The translations under genes were made by a program, and so were the position numbers. Below, piece by piece: positions 49,393 through 55,624 of a stretch of 55,624 nucleotides of DNA (position 1 is its first letter; the number at the start of each line of letters is the position of its first letter). The notes below the pieces were generated by a model, which saw only the letters and a list, made by a program, of their open reading frames with translations, searched no databases and was not told the DNA's origin. Source of the stretch: a bacterium (GTDB lineage: Bacteria; Pseudomonadota; Gammaproteobacteria; Burkholderiales; Burkholderiaceae_C); the NCBI GenBank assembly GCA_030824555.1, contig JAVBXK010000069.1, forward strand, positions 1 to 55,624, read 5' to 3'.

Positions 49393-49899
49393 ATGACGAA
49401 ACCAAACCCATTGCAGTCTGCGGGCCCATTCGCTGTGCTGTTTGTTTGCATGGGCAACATCTGCCGCAGTCCGACGGCGCACGGCGTGTTCCGGCACAAG
49501 GTCCAAGTGTTGGGGTTGGCAGAACTGATCGACGTGGACTCGGCGGGCACCCACAACTACCACCCCGACAGCCCGCCCGACGGCCGCTCGCAGGCGCATG
49601 CCGCCAAGCGGGGCTACGACCTGTCAGACCTGCGTGCCCGTCAGGTGACGCATGAAGACTTTGACCGATTCGACCTCATTCTGGTCATGGACCACGACAA
49701 CTTGCGCGCCTTGCTGGACAGGTGCCCGCCCACCCACCGCAGCAAGGTTCAACGCCTGACCACCTATTGCACCCGTCACAAAAGCCCTGTCGTGCCCGAC
49801 CCCTATTACGGCGGTGCGCAAGGCTTCGAGCAGGTGCTGGACCTGATCGAGGATGCCTGCGAGGGGGTGCTGAAGGCGGTCATGGCGCAGAGGGCGTGA
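49393..49899 (+). CDS. Low-molecular-weight protein tyrosine phosphatase
   Basis: 168-residue cytoplasmic phosphatase. The P-loop CMGNICRSP (C-x5-R-S) is near the N terminus in AVLFVCMGNICRSPTAHGVF, with the general-acid aspartate in VVPDPYYGGAQGFEQVL and conserved ARQVTHEDFDRFDLILVMDH. It dephosphorylates tyrosine-phosphorylated proteins; in Burkholderiales such genes are common, often in isolation. The ATG at 49393 follows the superfamily dehydratase-like gene by four bases, an unexpected coupling. The gene converges on jetD. Confidence 0.94.
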   Translation: MTKPNPLQSAGPFAVLFVCMGNICRSPTAHGVFRHKVQVLGLAELIDVDSAGTHNYHPDSPPDGRSQAHAAKRGYDLSDLRARQVTHEDFDRFDLILVMDHDNLRALLDRCPPTHRSKVQRLTTYCTRHKSPVVPDPYYGGAQGFEQVLDLIEDACEGVLKAVMAQRA

Positions 49900-49945
49900 C
49901 ACCGGGTTGCGGTCTCGTGCGCCCTTGACGTTTCGGGCACTGTCT

Positions 49946-51217
49946 CTACGTACCCCACCGCCACTGGGTCACGGCATCTGCCACCGCTTGGGGCGACACA
50001 AATTCCTGTTCCAGCCGCCCGCGAACGAGGGTGCGCAGGTGTTGGTTCAGCGCGGCTTCAGCGGGCATCCAGATACCGCTCGGCTCACCGCTGGCAGCAA
50101 CCGGTTCGGGCACCGCCAGGTGGGCGTGCGCATCGAAGGTGGTGCGGTCCATCAGCAGTGCGTGCAAGTGGGGCAGGTGGCTGCGGGCGGTGGCCAGCAT
50201 GGCCAGGCCCCAGGTGTCCAGGTCGCCCCAGTAGGCCACTTGGCGACTTTGCAGCCAGGGCGCGGCCAGCCAGCCCAGGTTGAGCCCGGCCCCCAGGATG
50301 GCCACGGTGTCGGCCAGCGGCTGGGGCAGCTGGTGCAGGCAACGCTCGTTTTCCACCAGCAGGATGTGGCTGGCCGCCAGGGGCGTGGCGTGCAGTTCGG
50401 TGGCGGGCACGCGCTGGCGGGCGAAGGGCAGCAGGCCGGGGGCCAGCGGGGCCACCAGCAGCCAGTGCTCGCCTTCTGCGCAGGCACCCAGAAAGGCGGT
50501 CAGGCCCTGGGCGCTGGCTTCGCCGTCAAAGCGCACGTCCAGCAAGGCCGTCAGCAGGCTGGCGTGGCGCTCGAAAAACTTGCTGTCGTTGCCCGCCAAG
50601 GCCAGCGCCCGCAGGGGCTTGCCTTGGGCACAGCCGGGCTCCAATTGCAACGTCATGCGGGCGGCGGTGATGACGTCGGCTTCGGGTACGCCGCGCCACA
50701 AGGCCAGCCTGCGCAGCAGCAGGCGGTGAAAGGCAGGGTCCACCCGGCTCAGTACGGACTGCAACGCCTGGTAGTCGGCCCACACGGCGGTGCCTGCAGG
50801 GCCACCGAAGCGGGCGATGGCGGCCATGCACTCGGACGGGCGGGCCAGTACCCAGTGGGTGGGCACCTGCACTGCGGCACTGCCGCCCCGGTAGCGGCGG
50901 GCCTCCCACACCACGGTGCCCACGGGAGGGTGAGTGGGGTGGCGTTCAGCCCAGGCGTTCACAGCTTCGGGTTGCCCACTGGGTGGTCGGGGGGCAGGGG
51001 TCGCGTTCACGGGACTTCCTGCCACGGCCTGCCACTGCTGCAAGTGCTGGCGCAGCGCGGCGCTGTCATCCAGAAAGGTGGTGGCATCAGGCAGGCCGAT
51101 GGCCAGGCGCAGCGGCCACGCCCCGCTGCCGGGCGCGGGCAGCAGCTGTTGCTCACGCCAGTCGGCACGCTGCCACTGGCGCACCAGCCCTTCGGCGAGT
51201 TGGTGGGGGGATTTCAT
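49946..51217 (-). CDS. jetD: Wadjet system subunit JetD (DUF3322-DUF2220, Toprim-like nuclease)
   Basis: 423 residues. The N-terminal DUF3322 part reads SPHQLAEGLVRQWQRADWRE then LRLAIGLPDATTFLDDSAAL. The C-terminal DUF2220 has a Toprim-like nuclease core, ILLVENERCLHQLPQPLADT and VAYWGDLDTWGLAMLATARS (W-G-D-x-D acidic pair). JetD cleaves plasmid DNA extruded by the JetABC SMC complex. The start at 51217 (MKSPHQL) is preferred; the longer frame goes into jetC. It is the last gene of the operon, 71 bases after jetC, with a dispersed repeat in the gap. Confidence 0.93.
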   Translation of the reverse strand: MKSPHQLAEGLVRQWQRADWREQQLLPAPGSGAWPLRLAIGLPDATTFLDDSAALRQHLQQWQAVAGSPVNATPAPRPPSGQPEAVNAWAERHPTHPPVGTVVWEARRYRGGSAAVQVPTHWVLARPSECMAAIARFGGPAGTAVWADYQALQSVLSRVDPAFHRLLLRRLALWRGVPEADVITAARMTLQLEPGCAQGKPLRALALAGNDSKFFERHASLLTALLDVRFDGEASAQGLTAFLGACAEGEHWLLVAPLAPGLLPFARQRVPATELHATPLAASHILLVENERCLHQLPQPLADTVAILGAGLNLGWLAAPWLQSRQVAYWGDLDTWGLAMLATARSHLPHLHALLMDRTTFDAHAHLAVPEPVAASGEPSGIWMPAEAALNQHLRTLVRGRLEQEFVSPQAVADAVTQWRWGT

Positions 51218-51260
51218 GGGTGAGCGTGAAACCAATAAGCGAAATACGTTGTCGAAATCA

Positions 51261-51304
51261 ATAGCTGCTTGCGCTTTATGTAAAAGCGCTAGAGGCTGAT
51301 TTGG
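51261..51304 (+). repeat. Dispersed hairpin repeat, copy 11 (canonical)
   Basis: ATAGCTGCTTGCGCTTTATG then TAAAAGCGCTAGAGGCTGATTT, the cleanest copy: stem GCGCTTT (51271-51277) / AAAGCGC (51283-51289). It spans the jetC 3' end and supplies its TAG (51289-51291). Confidence 0.85.
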
Positions 51305-54300
51305 CTTGAAATTTTGCGTTGGTTGGCATGGGCGTTCAACTCTTCCCAACTCAGGCAGGCCAGGGTGGCCTGGGCACCGCGCCTGTGTACCAGCACGGCG
51401 CTGCGGGTGTGGTTGCGCAGCAGGCGCAGTTCTTTGTTGGGCGTGACGAACAAGGCGTGCAGGCCAAACTCGCGCAGCGCCTGGATGATGCGGGTGGCCA
51501 CGGCAGCCGAGCTTTTGGAGAAGGCTTCGTCCAGCACGATGGTGCCAAACAGCGGTGCCTTGCGCCCCGGCGGGCACAGCGCGTAGCTGAGCGAGGCGGT
51601 CAGCACATAGCTGGCGATGATTTCTTTTTCGCCCCCGCTGCCGCCTTGCGAGCCGGTGCGCCGCTCCAGCACTTGGCCCGTGGCGCGGTCGATCACATGC
51701 ACCGCAAACTGCAGCCGGTAGCGGGCATCCAGCAGGGCTTGGGCGGCTTTGGAGCGGCGGTTGGTGGCGTGCTCGCGCAGCAGTTGCACCATGGCTTGCA
51801 GCGCCTGGTAGTGGCTGGTGCCGCCGTCGTCGCGCAGGCGCTCGCTGCGCAGGCGGGCCATGGCTTTGTACAGGTCTTGCAACACGGGGTGAACCACGGG
51901 CTGCGGGTCGAGCTGGAGGGTGCGGCCCGGCTGAAAATCCACCCGCTGCAGCGTGCGGTTGAGGTCGGCTATGCGCTCGCTGATCTCGGCCACCTGGGCA
52001 TCGATGCCGCGCAGCAGGGTGCTCACGCCCTGGTCAGACGCGTTGTTCAGGTAGTCCTGAAACTGCGCACGTTTGGCCGGCAGGTCTTCTTCTTCCAGCA
52101 CGCGCAGGCGCTCCTGGTAGTGCGGCAGGGCCTCCACTTCCTGCGCCTGCTCGGCCAGTGCGCCCCGGTCTTCTTTCTGGGCACGGCCCATCTGGCGGAT
52201 GATGTCTTTGTGCAGCTCGGCTTGCTGTTTGCTGAGTGTCTGGACGTGTTGGGTGGTTTGGGCCAGCGTCTGGCGTTCCTGGGGTTCCAGGGTGTCGCAG
52301 GCCAAAGCCGATGGTTCAAAGGCAGGCATCAGCAGGGGCAGCAAGGCATCGGCATCGCTGGCTGAGCCGGTGGTGGCCATGTGTGTGGCGGCTGCGGCAA
52401 GGGCCAGGGTGGTGGTGGGCAGCGATGCCGTTGCCGCGGCCTGCTCGGCCACACGGGTGGCGTAGTCCTGCTGTTTTTTCTGGGCTTGCCGGTGCTCGGT
52501 GTGTGCGGTGGCGTGCTGGTTTTCCAGGTCGCGCAGGACATCGTCGGCTTGCCGGGATTGCTCGCTGGCGGCTTCCCAGCGGGCCTTGGCTTGCGCGGTG
52601 TCGGACTGCGGGTTGAGCAGGGCGGCCAGCTTGGCTTGCAGTTGTTGCAGCAGGGCGTGGGCGGCGGGCACGTCCAGGTCTTCAAAGCGCAGGGTCAACA
52701 GCTGCCGCCACAGGCTGAGTTGCGCGGTGGCGTGGGCCTGTGCCGTTTGTGCGGCTTTTTTGGCCTGGTCCAGGGTTTGCCAGGCTTGGGTTTGGGTGTG
52801 GATCTGTTGCGTCAGGTGGGCCAGCCGGTCGCGGTTGTCAAAGCCGGTCAGCTTGTCGTCTTCAAGGCGCTTGTGGTCTTGTTTGTCAAATTGCTGGGCC
52901 TTGCCCGACATGAGGCCCTGCTGGGTCATGGCGTGTGGGGTGTGGCGCAGGACTTCGGGGCTGTCCACACAGTGGCGGTCTTGTTCGCGCAGCAACTGGC
53001 GCAGCGCGCCTTGCAGCGGGTGGGGCTTGAGGTTGAGTTTGGTGCAGAAACCATCGGCCCAGAAGGTTTCGGTTTGCTTGGGTTCCTTGGCCTCCAGCAG
53101 GCGCACGTGCAGGTGGTTGTGCCGCTGGTTGACCCAGTGCAGGGCCGGTGCAATGGAATCGGGCGGCACGAGGATGCGCAGACGCTGGGCACCTAAGGCA
53201 CGCTCGATGGCACCACGCCACGCTTGCTGGTTTTTTTGCACCTCCACCAGCTCGGCCAGAAAGGGCAGGTCGTCTGGCGGCAGCTTGAGTTGCTCGGCCA
53301 GCGCGGCGCGAAAGGCGGGGAACTCGGGCGGCAGGTTGGAGCCAGGGCGCTGGCGCACGGCATCCAGTTCGGTTTGCAGGCGCTGCAATTCGGCATGGGC
53401 GTTGCGCTCGGCGGTCACGGCCTCTTCAGTGGTGGCTTGCAGTTCGGCTTGCTTGGCTTGCAGTTGTTGCATGGCCCCTTCGGCCTGCTGCTGGTGCTGG
53501 GCCAGCATGGCGGCGTTGAGCGGGCCGCTGCCCGACAGGCCCAGGTTGCGCAGTAACAGGTGGCAGTCGGCCAGGTGGGCTTGCTTTCGTGCCACCTCGG
53601 TTTGCTGGGTGGCGATGCTGTGTTCAAGCAGTTTGATATCGCCACCGCCTGTGCGCAGGTACAGCCCGTGCAGGTGCTGTTCGTGGGTGCGGGCTTGGTC
53701 CAGTGCGGTGCGGGCAGTGGCCATGCCTTGCTGGTGCTGGGTCAGGTTGGCTTGCAGCTCGGTGCAACGCGCATCCCACAGCCGGGTGCCTTGTGTGGCA
53801 AACCAGTGCGGCAGGGCGGCGTGCAGGCTGCGCCACTGGTGCAGGCGCAGGTGCAGTTGCTGCTCTTGCAGCGCCATGTCACGCAGGGGCAGCAGGGCCG
53901 TGTATTGGTGGTTGGCCAGTTCCAGCTCGGCGTGGATGGTGGCCAGCTCGTCAAAACTGGCCACCACTTGCAGCGCGTCGTCATAGGCGGCGTGGTCGTC
54001 CAGCACCAGGTCGCGGAAGATCTCGTCGATGCTGTTGAGCTGCTTCAGGCCCGCCGCGCGGTTGAGCAGGGTGAAAGCGTTGGGGCCGACCTCGAAAAAC
54101 CCTTGCAGCCGCGCCAGGTAGGCCGATTTGCTGTTGAACATCTGCAAACCGTCGGTGTGTTTGACCAGTTGGCTCAGGGCGCGGGCACCGCCCCGGTGGT
54201 GCTCTTCCAACCACAGGTCCAGGCTGTGCCCGGTGCCACGGGCAAAGAACCAGCGCCGCGTCAGGTCGGCCACCGATGAGCTGCTGCCTTCAAACCACAG

Positions 54301-54822
54301 CAGGCAGCCGATCAGCACGGCCTCTTTGTCACCATCGGAGCCGTCGGCACCATCGACCTCACCCGCAGCGCTTGCATCATTGGCCCGGGCTTGGGTGTGG
54401 ACTGGGGCTTGTTGGCCCCGCACCAGCCGCGCGGCCATGGCCGTGACGCAACGCCCGGAGCGGGCCAAGTGGTTGCTGTCGTCGCCCGCGTGGCCGGGGC
54501 CGGTGGCACCGCGCACATACGACACCAGGTCGCGGTCGCTTTCGTGTCCGCCGGTGGAGGCCAGGTTGTAGCGGGGGGTGGCGCACAGCAGGGTCATCAG
54601 CGCGTCGATGAGCGTGGTTTTGCCGCTGCCCGTGGGGCCGATGATGGCGGTGTTGCCCACGTCGATGCTGACCTGGTGGCGGCCCGCGAACGCGCCCCAG
54701 TTGTACAGGTGCAGCTCGGCCAGGCGGTAGCCGGGCGGTGCAACGGGTACAACGGGCGTACCCAGCGCGCCCAGGGCACCAGAGGTGGGGGTGGTGCCGT
54801 CAAGCGTCAGCTGGGGGCTCAT
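51289..54822 (-). CDS. jetC: Wadjet system subunit JetC (SMC-like ATPase)
   Basis: 1177-residue SMC/MukB-like motor that loads on and extrudes plasmid DNA. Walker A: NTAIIGPTGSGKTTLIDALM (about residue 60). A long coiled coil in the middle with a hinge around residue 550 (NLPPEFPAFRAALAEQLKLP) is followed by the ABC signature GSGGEKEIIASYVLTASLSY (about 1061) and Walker B GTIVLDEAFSKSSAAVATRI. The ATG at 54822 (MSPQLTLDGTTPTSGAL) overlaps the end of jetB by four bases. The frame stays open upstream, but those codons are antisense to nothing conserved. The last four residues and stop come from a dispersed repeat. Confidence 0.94.
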   Translation of the reverse strand: MSPQLTLDGTTPTSGALGALGTPVVPVAPPGYRLAELHLYNWGAFAGRHQVSIDVGNTAIIGPTGSGKTTLIDALMTLLCATPRYNLASTGGHESDRDLVSYVRGATGPGHAGDDSNHLARSGRCVTAMAARLVRGQQAPVHTQARANDASAAGEVDGADGSDGDKEAVLIGCLLWFEGSSSSVADLTRRWFFARGTGHSLDLWLEEHHRGGARALSQLVKHTDGLQMFNSKSAYLARLQGFFEVGPNAFTLLNRAAGLKQLNSIDEIFRDLVLDDHAAYDDALQVVASFDELATIHAELELANHQYTALLPLRDMALQEQQLHLRLHQWRSLHAALPHWFATQGTRLWDARCTELQANLTQHQQGMATARTALDQARTHEQHLHGLYLRTGGGDIKLLEHSIATQQTEVARKQAHLADCHLLLRNLGLSGSGPLNAAMLAQHQQQAEGAMQQLQAKQAELQATTEEAVTAERNAHAELQRLQTELDAVRQRPGSNLPPEFPAFRAALAEQLKLPPDDLPFLAELVEVQKNQQAWRGAIERALGAQRLRILVPPDSIAPALHWVNQRHNHLHVRLLEAKEPKQTETFWADGFCTKLNLKPHPLQGALRQLLREQDRHCVDSPEVLRHTPHAMTQQGLMSGKAQQFDKQDHKRLEDDKLTGFDNRDRLAHLTQQIHTQTQAWQTLDQAKKAAQTAQAHATAQLSLWRQLLTLRFEDLDVPAAHALLQQLQAKLAALLNPQSDTAQAKARWEAASEQSRQADDVLRDLENQHATAHTEHRQAQKKQQDYATRVAEQAAATASLPTTTLALAAAATHMATTGSASDADALLPLLMPAFEPSALACDTLEPQERQTLAQTTQHVQTLSKQQAELHKDIIRQMGRAQKEDRGALAEQAQEVEALPHYQERLRVLEEEDLPAKRAQFQDYLNNASDQGVSTLLRGIDAQVAEISERIADLNRTLQRVDFQPGRTLQLDPQPVVHPVLQDLYKAMARLRSERLRDDGGTSHYQALQAMVQLLREHATNRRSKAAQALLDARYRLQFAVHVIDRATGQVLERRTGSQGGSGGEKEIIASYVLTASLSYALCPPGRKAPLFGTIVLDEAFSKSSAAVATRIIQALREFGLHALFVTPNKELRLLRNHTRSAVLVHRRGAQATLACLSWEELNAHANQRKISSQISL

Positions 54823-55592
54823 TCGGGTTGCTCCGCAGCAGGCTGGCTGTGGCGCTTCAGCTCGCGCAGGCGTTGCAGCAGGGCTTGCAGGTTCTCGGGG
54901 TTGGCCAGGTGAACGATCATGGGGCGGATGGTGAAGTTGTCCTGCGCATCGACTTTGGACACCACGCCGTGGTCGTGCAGGTTGTCCAGCAGGTTGAGCA
55001 GGCGCTTGCGCTCCTGCATGTCGCTGCCGGTGTGGCCCAGGTAGATTTCCAGCTGGGGCAGCAAGCCGTCCAGGGCGAGCTGCACCGGCACACCCAGGCC
55101 TTGTTCCTGTTCGCGCTGCAAAAACTCGCGCCGCAACATGGCCAGCAGCAGCGATTGCTCCAGCGTCAGGCGTTGGCGGCGCACCAGGGGGTGCGTCCAC
55201 TCGTCTTCTTCGCTGTCGTCGGGTTGGTAGCTGGCGGCCACGGCCACGAAGGCAAGGCCACGCACATCGTCCACCTTGACCGTCAAGTCCAGCGGCTCCA
55301 GCAGCGCGTTGACACGCTCGGTGTCGGTGGCCACTTGTTGAAACTGGGGTTTTTTCAGCGCCCGCTCCAGCAGGCCTGCGCGCAGCAGCTCTTGCACCGC
55401 GCGGCGCAGGCTGGCGGGGGTGGCTGATGGCGTGGTGGGTGAGGCTTCTGCCGACGAGTTGTTCGGCTGCGTGCTGTCTGAATCCATAGCTGCCTGTGCT
55501 TGTCCATTAAGCGGTGGAGGCATTTTTTGTTCAAAACTGGCAGCACCGGCCCACTGGTCAAAGATGTCGGGCGTGTGGGCTGCAGTTGACAT
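54819..55592 (-). CDS. jetB: Wadjet system subunit JetB (DUF4194, MukE-like)
   Basis: 257-residue winged-helix subunit (DUF4194, MukE/ScpB-like) of the JetABC complex. Core segments are AVQELLRAGLLERALKKPQF, LDLTVKVDDVRGLAFVAVAA, LTLEQSLLLAMLRREFLQRE and LLNLLDNLHDHGVVSKVDAQ. A low-complexity linker (SDSTQPNNSSAEASPTTPSA) follows the N terminus. Residues about 21-35 (QKMPPPLNGQAQAA) are encoded by a dispersed repeat; a start at the ATG 55487 would exclude it. Neither start has a strong ribosome binding site. jetC overlaps its end by four bases; jetA (DUF3375) should lie just outside the window. Confidence 0.9.
   Translation of the reverse strand: MSTAAHTPDIFDQWAGAASFEQKMPPPLNGQAQAAMDSDSTQPNNSSAEASPTTPSATPASLRRAVQELLRAGLLERALKKPQFQQVATDTERVNALLEPLDLTVKVDDVRGLAFVAVAASYQPDDSEEDEWTHPLVRRQRLTLEQSLLLAMLRREFLQREQEQGLGVPVQLALDGLLPQLEIYLGHTGSDMQERKRLLNLLDNLHDHGVVSKVDAQDNFTIRPMIVHLANPENLQALLQRLRELKRHSQPAAEQPE
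55486..55530 (+). repeat. Dispersed hairpin repeat, copy 12, at the jetB 5' end
   Basis: ATAGCTGCCTGTGCTTGTCC then ATTAAGCGGTGGAGGCATTTTTTGT. On the minus strand it lies within the first 36 codons of the longer jetB reading, or immediately ahead of the alternative ATG at 55487. Confidence 0.8.
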
Positions 55593-55624
55593 GGTGGTGG
55601 GGTGGTCGGTTGGGTTGGCCGGGG
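55593..55624. other. Window edge
   Basis: 32 bases of GC-rich sequence between the jetB start and the edge of the window. Nothing can be assigned; jetA is expected beyond. Confidence 0.6.

Noticed and set aside
52499-53986. 495-codon plus-strand frame opposite jetC
   Set aside because: Ser/Cys/Arg-rich shadow of the jetC coiled coil.
54823-55200. Extension of jetC upstream to 1303 codons
   Set aside because: Lies inside jetB in another frame; the ATG at 54822 gives the standard 4-base overlap and family N terminus.
1-55624. tRNA, rRNA, transposase or integrase genes
   Set aside because: None recognised on either strand; cloverleaf-scale detection was by eye only, so a tRNA could be missed.

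Overview
The window is high-GC DNA with gene content, codon use and gene families typical of Burkholderiales, most likely the Comamonadaceae (Acidovorax/Hydrogenophaga/Rhodoferax-like). This rests on recognition of families (two Bug-type TTT receptors, an etfBA pair, a cluster of PAS/GGDEF/EAL and chemotaxis proteins, a tandem glycine riboswitch, DadA-like oxidase) and on a dispersed hairpin repeat (core atagctgctt...gctt...aagcg.tagaggcattttt). It is inference, not a database result. I saw no rRNA, tRNA, CRISPR array, transposase or integrase.

Layout. 0-3 kb: electron transfer flavoprotein etfB-etfA and a periplasmic Bug receptor. 3-15 kb: housekeeping and membrane genes (KefB/C-type antiporter, NnrU protein, a secreted PAS-GGDEF-EAL protein, HupE/UreJ protein paired with a YHYH lipoprotein, YjdM, small ferredoxin, AlkD-like repair protein). 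15-24 kb: a signalling block on the minus strand (MASE3-PAS-GGDEF-EAL, Aer-like chemoreceptor, NarL-type response regulator translationally coupled to a Cache/PAS histidine kinase), then YkgJ, a DnaJ-like protein and a radical SAM protein, with a divergent MFS transporter.

26.7-39.3 kb is an accessory, defence-like island. It holds three Fic proteins that each carry a winged-helix domain and each lie behind a palindromic operator candidate. Two of the three have lost the catalytic histidine. Between these two paralogues lie a compact four-gene minus-strand cassette (DUF3883 nuclease-like, HIT, NERD, and a phosphorothioate-reading SBD-HNH endonuclease), remnants of a DUF3427 protein, a DUF4143 ATPase and an antitoxin, two unusual small metal-type proteins, and a HicAB toxin-antitoxin pair. 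An intact DUF4143 ATPase follows.

39.5-44.2 kb: a LysR-regulated M20 amidohydrolase and Bug receptor, then a tandem glycine riboswitch with a terminator-like expression platform in front of a DadA-like FAD oxidase. 44.2-49.9 kb: a TlpA-like thioredoxin lipoprotein, small conserved proteins, a nucleoside deoxyribosyltransferase, an SDR, an HpaB/4-hydroxybutyryl-CoA-dehydratase-superfamily protein and a low-molecular-weight phosphatase. 49.9 kb to the end: the minus-strand jetB-jetC-jetD part of a Wadjet plasmid-defence operon; jetA should lie just beyond the right edge.

The most notable structures are the repeat family (12 copies found, several supplying stop codons, one embedded in frame in the antiporter gene), the Fic/operator trio, and the DUF3883-HIT-NERD-SBD/HNH cassette, which is the best candidate for an undescribed defence system.
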